From: an uncultured Flavobacteriaceae bacterium
GTDB lineage: Bacteria; Bacteroidota; Bacteroidia; Flavobacteriales; Flavobacteriaceae
Length of the DNA stretch: 64,000 nt
Assembly: GCA_947500385.1 (NCBI GenBank)
Contig: CANMSA010000014.1
Location: forward strand, 62,001-126,000
Reading direction: 5' to 3'
Position numbers and translations under genes: made by a program. Below the pieces are notes generated by a model. The model worked only from the letters and a program-made list of their open reading frames with translations, was not told the DNA's origin and ran no database searches. Positions 17,167 through 25,593 of the stretch are shown piece by piece. Position 1 is the first letter of the stretch, and every line of letters begins with the position of its first letter.

Positions 17167-19499
17167 GCACTAAAGAAGAAATACAGTTACTACTTAAAAG
17201 AGCAGTTTCAGAGGAGCCTAATAATATCAACAAAATTCTTAAGCTAACAAATCAATTGGCAAGCTTGGATAAGGAGAATGTACGTTTTTCGGTTGATGCA
17301 GGTGTTATAGACCGCCTGGGAAGGGAATTAGTGGCAAGGCACGAAACAGCTGTATCTGAATTAATTAAAAACTCATATGATGCAGACGCTACAGTTGCGA
17401 TATTAAATTTCGAAAATGTTGACAACGTTGGCGGAACTCTAATCATTGAAGATAACGGCAATGGAATGACTCGGAATCAGCTTGTAAATGGTTTTATGCG
17501 TATTTCTTCTTCTGATAAAATACATGAACCCGTTTCACCTGTATATAAGCGTAAGAGAGCGGGAAAGAAAGGAATTGGTCGCTTTTCAGCCCAAAGATTG
17601 GGGAATAAATTGACCATAATTACCCAAACCTCCAATTATAAATATGCACTCAAAGTTGTCATTGACTGGGATAAATACGCCATGGATGAGGATTTGTTCT
17701 TAATACAGAATACAGTGGTTGAAATCCCTAAGAACAAAGACTTAGTTAGTGGTACTACTTTGATAATTGAGAATTTAAGGGATTGGTGGTCTGAAGCTAT
17801 GATAAAAAGAGTATACCGATATGCTCTTGATGTCATTCAGCCGTTTCCAATTTCGAAGAAGAAAATTGTAGATAATAGAATAGCAGATTCTGGATTTAAA
17901 ATAATTTGTAAAAAGAATAAAATTGTAATCGCAAATGAAAAGTCCATGTTCTTTGAACATGCTTTAGCAGATATTTATGGATATGTAGATGAAAATGGCC
18001 ATGCCTTCTGGGAGATAAACAATAGTAAACTAGATGATGTAATTACGGAAAAGCCTCAGATTATATTCGATGAGGACAATAATCATGCTCAAAAATATGT
18101 GTATTTAAAAGGGGTTCAACTCAAAGCATTCTATTTTGTTTTTAATGTGAATTTAATACCAAAACAAATTGAGAGCTATATAAGAAGTGCTACAGATGAG
18201 CAAGGAGGGATTAGACTTTATAGAAATGGCTTTAGAGTATTGCCGTATGGAGAAAAACAAAATGATTGGCTTGGTTTAGATGAGTCTGTAAGAAAAAGAA
18301 AAGTTCTTCCTGTTCACGGAAACAATAACTTTTTTGGTTTCATACAAATTGAAGACAAAAACAGGAATTTTCAAGAACTTTCGAGTCGAGAAGGTTTATT
18401 TCGAAACGAGGCCTATGATGAATTGATTGATTTCGCATATAAGGTACTAATTGCAGCAATTATACGGGTAGGCAGAGAGAGAGGAGTTAAAATCACCACG
18501 GACCAAAAAGATTGGGATGCCAAATACTCTAGGAATCCAAAAGAAACACTTTTGGACACGGCAGATGATTTGGAACAATTGGCAGATGATTTGGAGCAGT
18601 TGGCCAATAGTAAAGAGGACTCCAATAGTGAACCTGATAATACAGACAATAAAGGAGATGAAGATACTGCAAAGCAAAAGGAGAAAGCGAAAAAAATAAG
18701 AGACAAAGCTAAAAGCATAAGAGATGCTGTCGAAAGCATTGAAGAATTTAACATGCTTAGGGTTTTAGCTGGTCTTGGTTTAATTATAGGGGAATTCACA
18801 CATGAAATAATGCAATACCTCTCGGCATTTAAAATAGATTCTAAGTTTTTGCTCGATAACCTAAAAGAATCAACAGAAGAATACAAAAGAGCAGTTCGCC
18901 TTAAAAAAACATTTTCTTCTTTCGAAGTTTACGCCTCGTATTTTGATGAAACCATATCACAAAATGTGAATAGAGAACTCAAACCTATAGAATTAAGAGA
19001 TGTAATTAAACCTTTTGTCAAGTCAATTGGACCAGATTTAGAAAGAAATAATATTTCTCTTGTAACTGATTATAAAGGGTACGACTTATTTACCTGTAAA
19101 ATGCATGTTTCAGAATGGAGTTCAATCCTATTCAACCTATACAGCAATGCGAAGAAGGCAATTAAAAGGTCTAACAGGGATGGAAAGATTCTTATTAAGG
19201 CATATAAGGACCAAGAAAAAGTGTATTTGGAATTTCATGATAACGGTGACGGTATACTATCCGAAAATCGAGATAAGATTTTTGATGCATTCTTTACAAC
19301 TTCATCGCCAAAGGGGCATAAAACAAATATCAAAAATGAACTATCAGGTACAGGTTTAGGACTAAAGATTTTAAGTGATATCCTTGGGAGTTATAATGGG
19401 GATATATCTCTTGGAAACGAGCTTGAAGGTTATGTGACAAATTTTATTTTAGAATTACCATTGGCAACCGAAGAAGAAATTAACGAATATGGCTTATAA
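17163..19499 (+). CDS. Double-GHKL protein: MORC/Hsp90-like ATPase fused to a histidine-kinase module
   Basis: 778 residues. N-terminal GHKL ATPase: E66, N70 and D73 in SELIKNSYDADA, DNGNG at 97-101, GIGRF at 137-141. A middle transducer-like region follows, then an acidic, lysine-rich coiled stretch (about 460-525) with a DDLEQLADDLEQLA repeat. Next is a dimerization-type H-box with H547 in EFTHEIMQYL and a second GHKL domain (NLYSNAKKAIK, DNGDGI, FDAFFTT, SGTGLGLKI). There is no transmembrane segment or periplasmic sensor, so it would act in the cytoplasm. It overlaps the toxin gene by 4 bp and the receiver gene by 11 bp. It looks like a conformational ATPase wired to phosphotransfer. No characterised system with this arrangement comes to mind. 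Confidence 0.85.
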   Translation: MSTKEEIQLLLKRAVSEEPNNINKILKLTNQLASLDKENVRFSVDAGVIDRLGRELVARHETAVSELIKNSYDADATVAILNFENVDNVGGTLIIEDNGNGMTRNQLVNGFMRISSSDKIHEPVSPVYKRKRAGKKGIGRFSAQRLGNKLTIITQTSNYKYALKVVIDWDKYAMDEDLFLIQNTVVEIPKNKDLVSGTTLIIENLRDWWSEAMIKRVYRYALDVIQPFPISKKKIVDNRIADSGFKIICKKNKIVIANEKSMFFEHALADIYGYVDENGHAFWEINNSKLDDVITEKPQIIFDEDNNHAQKYVYLKGVQLKAFYFVFNVNLIPKQIESYIRSATDEQGGIRLYRNGFRVLPYGEKQNDWLGLDESVRKRKVLPVHGNNNFFGFIQIEDKNRNFQELSSREGLFRNEAYDELIDFAYKVLIAAIIRVGRERGVKITTDQKDWDAKYSRNPKETLLDTADDLEQLADDLEQLANSKEDSNSEPDNTDNKGDEDTAKQKEKAKKIRDKAKSIRDAVESIEEFNMLRVLAGLGLIIGEFTHEIMQYLSAFKIDSKFLLDNLKESTEEYKRAVRLKKTFSSFEVYASYFDETISQNVNRELKPIELRDVIKPFVKSIGPDLERNNISLVTDYKGYDLFTCKMHVSEWSSILFNLYSNAKKAIKRSNRDGKILIKAYKDQEKVYLEFHDNGDGILSENRDKIFDAFFTTSSPKGHKTNIKNELSGTGLGLKILSDILGSYNGDISLGNELEGYVTNFILELPLATEEEINEYGL

Positions 19500-20580
19500 A
19501 CTAATATACATAGATGATGAGGAAGGTAAGAGAGATGCTTTCGCCGACAGTCTAACAGACAACTCAAATTTAGAAATAAAAACTTGCTCACCATCAGAAT
19601 TGGGGGAAACACGCGATATCGTGATGAACAATCAAGAGCATGACGGAGTTATTCTAGATTTAAAGTTGGATGGAGTAAAAAATGATAAAAATACAGCTAA
19701 CTACACGGCCCCTAGCTTAGCCACCGCAATAAGATCTAAGATTGTTGAGAATAATTTTAGAAAAGAGTTTCCAATTTTTTTGTTGACCTCACAGGACAAT
19801 TTGGAAAAATATTACAAGTACGATTTAACAAGTCACGATTTATTTGATTTTCTCTTTTTTAAACAAAAACTTGGAGAGGCGAATAATTATCCACAAAAAA
19901 TAATTTCAATACTAGAGGCATACGAAATAATAAAAAAAGAGAACAAAAAACTCGATTCAATTTTAGAAATTGATTTGGATGAACTTGTAAACATAAACTT
20001 TCCTTCAAAGTTTTATGAACCCGATTCGGTGTCGATATATGATTTATCGAAATTTATTTTGAAGAAAGTTGTTTTAAAGCAAGGGATTTTAATCCCTGAA
20101 GAAGTTTTAGCCTCCAGATTAGGAATCAATATTGAATTATCAGAGAGTTGGGATGAACTAAAAGAAATATTGAAAAGCTTAGGATATACAGGTATTTATT
20201 CAAAGGTTTGGCGCAGATGGTGGAGTCATAAACTTGTCCAGTTTTGGAGGGAGGTTTTTCCGACATCTCCTCCACTGATAAGCTTAAAGGCAATCGAAAG
20301 AGTTGATATGCTAAAAGCACATTACAACTTAGAAAAACTATCCCCAGCAACACCAATAGAAAAAGCTTCAGGAAGTAAGTTTTGGACCGTATGTAAGGTG
20401 TACAATAGGCCTTTAGACGTTAGAGATGGAATACTTATAGAGACACTGGACCCTGAACCTTGGCATGATAAACGCTACATATCTTTAGAATCCATTTTGG
20501 AGCGAGACTATAAAGGAAAAAAAATTATTATTCATCCATCAGAAATAGCAAGGGTGAACGAACTCAAAGAGGGGTTTTAA
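19489..20580 (+). CDS. Receiver-domain protein with unknown effector region
   Basis: 363 residues. An N-terminal response-regulator receiver: acidic pocket D9/D10/E11 in YIDDEE, phosphoacceptor D57 in VILDLKLDG, FLLTSQD and a lysine in FFKQKLG. The remaining 230 residues have no DNA-binding motif I recognise; they contain WRRWWSHKLVQFWREVFP, a LKAIERVDMLKAHYN segment and a KFWTVCKVYNRPLD segment with a beta-rich end. It overlaps the upstream kinase-like gene by 11 bp, so H547 to D57 phosphotransfer is a natural guess. The effector half may act on the two proteins encoded downstream. Confidence 0.75.
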   Translation: MAYKLIYIDDEEGKRDAFADSLTDNSNLEIKTCSPSELGETRDIVMNNQEHDGVILDLKLDGVKNDKNTANYTAPSLATAIRSKIVENNFRKEFPIFLLTSQDNLEKYYKYDLTSHDLFDFLFFKQKLGEANNYPQKIISILEAYEIIKKENKKLDSILEIDLDELVNINFPSKFYEPDSVSIYDLSKFILKKVVLKQGILIPEEVLASRLGINIELSESWDELKEILKSLGYTGIYSKVWRRWWSHKLVQFWREVFPTSPPLISLKAIERVDMLKAHYNLEKLSPATPIEKASGSKFWTVCKVYNRPLDVRDGILIETLDPEPWHDKRYISLESILERDYKGKKIIIHPSEIARVNELKEGF

Positions 20581-20582
20581 AT

Positions 20583-21371
20583 ATGAAAATTTCTCAAAAA
20601 GTCATTAAAAGGAGAAGAGAACTTGCTAAAGATTTGAGCAATTTTATTCAATTGATATATGTTGAATTGCCTAACAGTAATTTTTCGGGTATTGAGTCGG
20701 CAATTACCGATTTAAACAATCAAAACTACATCCCACAAGTTTATGAAAAGCAGACTGATCCGGATGTTTGGGGTTATGACGCACCTAACTTGCTCTTCAG
20801 GTTTCCGAGTACTCCAAAAAAATCAAAACCACACCCTCTTAAGAAGGTTGAGCTATTATTTACCATACAAATTAGAGGCAAGACAGAGAATTTACAAACG
20901 TTTAACGACCCGTTGGAGAGTTTGGCGCTCGACATAATTATCAAAGCTGAGCATCAAGAAAAAAAACTGTTGACCTCATACCACTTAGATAAGCATTTAC
21001 ATAAAGAAGGTGATAATGATTCGCATGAAGCTCATCCTACTTATCATTTTCAATTCGGAGGGAAAAAAATGATTGACGAACATGGAAGATTTATTGATTC
21101 AGGAAATGTTCTTTTTTTAAACCCGCCTAGAATATCACATTATCCGATGGATTTGATTTTAGGAATCGACTTTTTACTATCAAATTTTTTACCTCAAAAC
21201 TGGAATAATTTAACCCAAAATAATGATGAATATAATGCTCTAGTAGAAAAGTATCAGAGACTTTTTTTGAAACCTTATGCAATGAATTTTGCAAGTCACT
21301 GGGATAGAAGGGTTTTGAATGGGGAGCAAATCAATTGGAATCCAGTTTCTATTTGTCCGCAAATCATATAA
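20583..21371 (+). CDS. Unknown protein of the defence-like operon
   Basis: 262 residues, no signal peptide or membrane helix. I do not recognise the family. Visible features: a basic helical N-terminus (VIKRRRELAKDL), an HLHKEGDNDSHEAHPTYHFQ segment rich in histidine and acidic residues that continues into GGKKM, then FLNPPRISHYPMDLILGIDFLLSNF. The histidine-rich block could bind metal. Its start is 2 bp after the receiver gene and its end 6 bp before the methylase, so it is an integral part of the operon. Confidence 0.65.
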   Translation: MKISQKVIKRRRELAKDLSNFIQLIYVELPNSNFSGIESAITDLNNQNYIPQVYEKQTDPDVWGYDAPNLLFRFPSTPKKSKPHPLKKVELLFTIQIRGKTENLQTFNDPLESLALDIIIKAEHQEKKLLTSYHLDKHLHKEGDNDSHEAHPTYHFQFGGKKMIDEHGRFIDSGNVLFLNPPRISHYPMDLILGIDFLLSNFLPQNWNNLTQNNDEYNALVEKYQRLFLKPYAMNFASHWDRRVLNGEQINWNPVSICPQII

Positions 21372-21377
21372 TGATAG

Positions 21378-23297
21378 ATGAGCATAGACAAATCCATACT
21401 TTTATTCTTAAAAAATTATTCTTACGATACGAAGGCAATAAACCGTCTAATTACATCGGCTTTCTGTAGAAAAAATTCATTTTTGAATATTCAAAACAAA
21501 CTAATATCCAACCTTTTAATTAATTCAGAGAACGAGGCGGAGAAGACAGCCCTGGAGAGTTTTTGCCAACTTTTTGACGATACCAAACAAATCTTTGATT
21601 TTGAGTGCCTTATTGAGTTATTTGAGTTTGTCATATCACCTAACGATAAAATAGTTAATGGCGCGGTTTACACACCAAAATATATAAGGGAGTACATAGT
21701 TGCTAAAGCTCTTGACCAGAAACGTACAGGCAAGGACTATACTGCATGTGATGTAGCGTGTGGTTGTGGTGGTTTTTTATATGAATACGCTTTGTTACTG
21801 CATAAAACCATAGGTAAATCAATTGTCGATATTATCGAAGGCAATTTATTTGGTATCGACATTACGGAGTATAGTATTGAACGGACAAAGATATTATTAT
21901 CACTTTTAGCAATTTCAAAAGATGAAGATAAGGCCGAACTTAACTTCAATTTGTTTAAAGGGGACTCCCTTGAATTTGATTGGTTTACTCACTCAGGAAA
22001 GATAAAAGAAGATAGCGGATTTGATTACATATTTAGCAATCCGCCTTACGTTGGATCATCTAACTTGGATGAGGATACTAAAAAGTTAATGGGCAATTGG
22101 TCAGTATCATCAACTGGGAAATTAGATTTATATATCCCTTTTTTTGAAATTGGTCTAAAATGGCTTAAAGAAGATGGGATTCTTGGTTACATTACCGTAA
22201 ACAATTTTTATCGGAGCTTAAATGGCAGGGCTTTAAGAAAGTTCTTTTCAGAAAGCACTTTACAATTTAAGCTTATCGATTTTGGAGGCGCACAGGTTTT
22301 TAAGTCCCGGCTTACATACACTTGCATATGTCTAATTACAAAAAAGGAAGGGAAAGTACATTACTCAAGCTCTGTACCATCAAGTATTCAATCACTTGCG
22401 GAATCTGATTTTATTCCTCTTGAATATGAGAAACTAAATGATTTTGATGGCTGGCATTTAGATGATGTAAACACGCAACTCAATATATCTCGCATGGAAA
22501 ATGCAGGTGAAAGGCTTGGTGAACTATTCTCAATTAGAAATGGATTTGCTACACTTAGAAATAAAATTTATTTGATTGGTCCTCTGAGAGAAGACGCAGA
22601 GTTCTACTATTTTGAGAAAAAAGGAAAAGAGTTTAAAGTAGAGAAAACGGTTTGTAAAGAAGCGATAAAGCCCAATATTCTTAAAACCGAAAGTGACATT
22701 CCAAGACTCAAGGAGAAATTGATTTTTCCATATACCTACCTAGAAGAGCGCAATGCCAATTTATTTGAGGAAAAAACGAATAAGTATGTAGAGGTAATAG
22801 ACGAACGAACTTTTAAAGAAGGATTTCCTTACTCATACAAGTATTTGGAAACTGAAAAGACAGAATTGGCAAAAAGAGATAAAGGTAAGCGTGAGTACGA
22901 CACTTGGTTTGCCTTTGGTCGCAGTCAGGCCCTTTATGTTAAAGGAAAAAAGCTACTGTTTCCATACATTTCGGACAAGCCTTATTTTGTGTATACCGAT
23001 GATGAGGATTTACTTTTTTACAATGGTTATGCCCTAGTATCAGATTCTGAACAAGATTTGCTATTCATTCAAAAGATATTGTTAACTCGGATCTTCTGGT
23101 ATTACATTAAACATACCAGCAAACCTTATGCGAATGGCTATTTTGCCCTGGCCAAGAATTATATAAAAAACTTTAGTCTCCCAGAATTCACTCAAGCAGA
23201 AAAGAGAAAAATAATGGGCTATAAGAATAAAAAGTCACTAGAAAAGTTTTTGCTCAAAAAATATAATATTACTGATATTGATTTTGACAAACCATAA
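21378..23297 (+). CDS. N6-adenine DNA methyltransferase with target-recognition region (Eco57I/type IIG-like)
   Basis: 639 residues. GAVYTPKYI (95-103) precedes SAM motif I at D125 (DVACGCGG) and the catalytic motif NPPYVGSS from residue 221, the gamma-class order. The second half (about 380-625) looks like a target-recognition domain and ends in NGYFALAKNYIKNFSLPEF. The first 95 residues lack a visible PD-(D/E)xK nuclease, and no separate endonuclease gene is beside it. It could be a modification-only subunit, a BREX PglX-like methylase, or work with the unknown upstream protein. It is the last gene of the operon; the right end of the element follows. Confidence 0.85.
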   Translation: MSIDKSILLFLKNYSYDTKAINRLITSAFCRKNSFLNIQNKLISNLLINSENEAEKTALESFCQLFDDTKQIFDFECLIELFEFVISPNDKIVNGAVYTPKYIREYIVAKALDQKRTGKDYTACDVACGCGGFLYEYALLLHKTIGKSIVDIIEGNLFGIDITEYSIERTKILLSLLAISKDEDKAELNFNLFKGDSLEFDWFTHSGKIKEDSGFDYIFSNPPYVGSSNLDEDTKKLMGNWSVSSTGKLDLYIPFFEIGLKWLKEDGILGYITVNNFYRSLNGRALRKFFSESTLQFKLIDFGGAQVFKSRLTYTCICLITKKEGKVHYSSSVPSSIQSLAESDFIPLEYEKLNDFDGWHLDDVNTQLNISRMENAGERLGELFSIRNGFATLRNKIYLIGPLREDAEFYYFEKKGKEFKVEKTVCKEAIKPNILKTESDIPRLKEKLIFPYTYLEERNANLFEEKTNKYVEVIDERTFKEGFPYSYKYLETEKTELAKRDKGKREYDTWFAFGRSQALYVKGKKLLFPYISDKPYFVYTDDEDLLFYNGYALVSDSEQDLLFIQKILLTRIFWYYIKHTSKPYANGYFALAKNYIKNFSLPEFTQAEKRKIMGYKNKKSLEKFLLKKYNITDIDFDKP

Positions 23298-23376
23298 CCT
23301 GTCTTAGGAGACCTTTAGAATAAATTATGGCTATATTTAAACTTAAATAAGTTCATTTAAAATCCGACGTAGTTTT

Positions 23377-23396
23377 GGTGAGTTTTTCGGTGAGTA
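23377..23396 (+). repeat. Candidate integrase arm-type site, right
   Basis: GGTGAGTTTTTCGGTGAGTA matches the left copy at 18 of 20 positions. It lies 58 bp inside the right core, while the left copy lies 101 bp inside the left core. Pairs of directly repeated words flanking the core are typical of tyrosine-recombinase arm sites; binding here is inferred. Confidence 0.5.
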
Positions 23397-23454
23397 AACA
23401 GATTTATTGATTCATAAACACCTAAAAATGAGGTCAATAAAATAATAGTTCAGT

Positions 23455-23469
23455 CCCAGGTGGGACCAC
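23455..23469 (+). repeat. attR core (15-bp direct repeat, copy 2)
   Basis: Second copy of CCCAGGTGGGACCAC, 158 bp after the methylase stop codon. It marks the right end of the element; host sequence with a tRNA-type terminator resumes directly after it. Confidence 0.85.
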
Positions 23470-23478
23470 GAGTATCCT

Positions 23479-23516
23479 AAAGCCTTTCGAGATTTTGTTC
23501 TTGGAAGGTTTTTTTT
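23479..23516 (+). terminator. Displaced native terminator of the CAU tRNA
   Basis: AAAGCCTTTC (23479-23488) pairs with GGAAGGTTTT (23503-23512), with two G-U pairs and followed by further T residues. It sits 10 bp beyond the right attachment core, where a tRNA terminator would lie if the element were absent. Confidence 0.6.
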
Positions 23517-23661
23517 GTTTGTCCCATTAAGTCTTTTTTCAATATCGTTGCTGCCTATTGATGTATGAATTGGTTAGCATATCTACCTTCAATAAGGTTC
23601 GCGCGCTTCCTTTAACAATAAATGAAAAACAAAATCATTATATTAGAGTAAAAAAGATGCT

Positions 23662-24516
23662 ATGGGAAATGATGTGATGGTTTGTACTAATTTTCGTGCA
23701 AGGTATATTTGTTTAATAATATGCTTTTTTGGATTGTTGCTGGGATCCTGCAGTAATTCTTCAGGTTCGGAAGGGGGCTTGCCCCTCATTCAAAATCCTG
23801 AAGATACAAAGGCAGTGTTATTTGTGGGCAATAGTCTCACCAACAATAACAGTATGGCCGAGATGGCACGTAGAATGGCGGCCACTACCGAGCGGGCCCT
23901 CCTATATGAACAACATGCTCCAGGTGGCGCGCGTATAGCAGATCATGCAGGCTCTGGAGAGTTGGATTCTAAAATAGCTTCCCGTAAATGGAATTTGGTA
24001 TCCATTCAGGGACAAAGCTCGGAGTTGGCCGTTACGGAGTCGAGTCTGAACACCTCCATCTACCCCAATATTCAATTGCTTGTGGATAAAGTTAAGGATA
24101 ACAATGCCGCGAGCATACCACTGTTCTATATGAGTTGGGGCTACAAGGACGGTGCACCGGGCCTCTGTGATCCTATTCCGGAAACCTGCACATTCGAGGG
24201 CATGAATGGTCTTATAAAAGACCGCTATCTTCAGGTAATGGAGCTCAGCGATGGTCAAGTAAGCCCTTGTGCGGAACTGTGGAGTGTTATCCGTGATCGG
24301 CATCCTGAACTGGAGTTGTATGCGTCAGATGGCATTCATCCCAGTATACTGGGCAGTTATGCAGTGGCCTTATCATTTTATACCATGATTTTTGAGGCAG
24401 ATCCTACGGAGACCACCTACCATCGCACTGAACTGGATACCGCCGATGAGCAATTACTTCGTGAAGCGGTCAAAGAAGTTGTGTTTGATCGTATGTCGGA
24501 ATGGCGTGCCAATTAG
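23662..24516 (+). CDS. SGNH/GDSL-type hydrolase lipoprotein
   Basis: 284 residues. An N-terminal hydrophobic stretch (CLIICFFGLLLGSC) ends in a lipobox-like cysteine. Block I is LFVGNSLTNNN, with Ser in place of GDSL; the C-terminal catalytic pair is in SDGIHPSILGSY (DxxH). These enzymes deacylate esters, often from polysaccharides; the substrate here is unknown. It is monocistronic, just outside the integrated element, so it belongs to the host backbone. An alternative start is MVCTNF 15 bp downstream. Confidence 0.82.
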   Translation: MGNDVMVCTNFRARYICLIICFFGLLLGSCSNSSGSEGGLPLIQNPEDTKAVLFVGNSLTNNNSMAEMARRMAATTERALLYEQHAPGGARIADHAGSGELDSKIASRKWNLVSIQGQSSELAVTESSLNTSIYPNIQLLVDKVKDNNAASIPLFYMSWGYKDGAPGLCDPIPETCTFEGMNGLIKDRYLQVMELSDGQVSPCAELWSVIRDRHPELELYASDGIHPSILGSYAVALSFYTMIFEADPTETTYHRTELDTADEQLLREAVKEVVFDRMSEWRAN

Positions 24517-24699
24517 CTATAGTGATACTTCCATACTAAATAAGAGGGTACGGCTTTTGTAAAAGCAGGGAAGCTTCCTATATTGAAAACGTACGAATAA
24601 GATTTCTTGGAGGCGCGAAAGAAGATAGGCTTTTTTGAGATTCATCTACGAATAGTGCCTTTCTATCCACGCTTTTGTGGTGAATGACCACTCGATAGA

Positions 24700-25593
24700 A
24701 TGCGATTCGCAAATTCCTTTATTTTCAATTCGAACTTTAATCCAATTATTTTGAGAATACTATTTGTAGTAGCCATTGGCTTATTAGCAACCGTATTTGC
24801 TTGTAAGGAAAACGATCAAAAGCAATCAAAAGACCAAGAAAAGCCGGACACCCTCATGGTGAACTCCGACCCGGGCCGAATACTCGCCGCTATGGAGCAA
24901 GCCTATGGCGGATGGAACAATTTACGTGGAAAAAGGGATGTGGAATACCATTACGCGTATACCGTACCACAAGGAAAAGCCGATCTCTCCACCGAGCGAT
25001 ACATGTTTGACGATGAAATCTCTTTTGGTCATTACACCCGCCACGAAATAAACACAATGCCAAAGGAGAAAGGAGTGGTAACCCATCTTTTTGACGGAGA
25101 AAAAACGACCATCACGCTGAATGAAAACGTCTTGGAAAATGAAAAAACCATTTCGACCGCCCAATTCGTTCGGCGGGCCAACTATTTTTGGTTTGTCATG
25201 CCCTACAAATTAAATGACCCCGGAACAATCGCCAGGTATCTTGGAGCAGAAATTTATAAGGGCACGGCCTATGACAAGCTAGAAATCACCTATGATGCGG
25301 CTATAACGGGTAAAGAGAAAAATGACATTTACATCCTCTATATCAACCAGGATACGAAAATGATAGACCGGTTTTACTTCTCACTTCCCTTCTTGGGAAT
25401 AAATGATCCCGTAATCATCGCAACCTACCAATATGAGTCGGTAGCGGACCAAAAAATAGCTGTAAAGCGCAATTATTTCTTACCAAATTCCGATGGCGGT
25501 TATAGTGCCGATCCGAGCATCACCCAAACACTTACCAACATAAAATTCAACAATGGGTTTACCATGGAAAATATTGCACTGACCGTAGAATGA
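24700..25593 (+). CDS. DUF6503-like envelope lipoprotein
   Basis: 297 residues. A hydrophobic signal with lipobox ATVFAC is followed by a low-complexity linker and then AMEQAYGGWNNLRGKRDVEYHY, LFDGEKTTITLNE, RRANYFWFVMPYKLNDPG and YEITYD-type strands, resembling DUF6503 proteins or outer-membrane lipoprotein-sorting-like folds that could bind hydrophobic ligands. I cannot name a ligand. Single gene, transcribed toward the broken TonB receptor. Confidence 0.7.
   Translation: MRFANSFIFNSNFNPIILRILFVVAIGLLATVFACKENDQKQSKDQEKPDTLMVNSDPGRILAAMEQAYGGWNNLRGKRDVEYHYAYTVPQGKADLSTERYMFDDEISFGHYTRHEINTMPKEKGVVTHLFDGEKTTITLNENVLENEKTISTAQFVRRANYFWFVMPYKLNDPGTIARYLGAEIYKGTAYDKLEITYDAAITGKEKNDIYILYINQDTKMIDRFYFSLPFLGINDPVIIATYQYESVADQKIAVKRNYFLPNSDGGYSADPSITQTLTNIKFNNGFTMENIALTVE

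Larger units (their letters stand above)
12545..23469 (+). mobile_element. Integrative mobilizable element in the 3' end of the CAU tRNA
   Basis: A 10.9-kb segment bounded by a 15-bp direct repeat CCCAGGTGGGACCAC (12545-12559 inside the tRNA, 23455-23469 on the right). It has a tyrosine integrase next to the tRNA, a BfmA/BtgA-type mobilization gene, and a six-gene cargo operon. The cargo is visibly more AT-rich than the flanks. There is no relaxase, type IV secretion or replication gene, so transfer would depend on a helper. Removing it would leave an intact tRNA followed by the native terminator at 23479. Confidence 0.88.
23298..23661. other. Element right end and host junction, no gene
   Basis: Holds the right arm-type candidate (23377-23396), the right attachment core (23455-23469) and the displaced tRNA terminator (23479-23516). 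The rest, up to the SGNH gene, shows no reading frame I would defend. Confidence 0.6.

Noticed and set aside
21378-23297. Complete restriction-modification system
   Set aside because: No endonuclease domain or gene can be seen with the methylase.
12485-23469. Prophage
   Set aside because: No capsid, tail, portal, terminase or lysis genes; only integrase, a mobilization protein and the defence-like operon.
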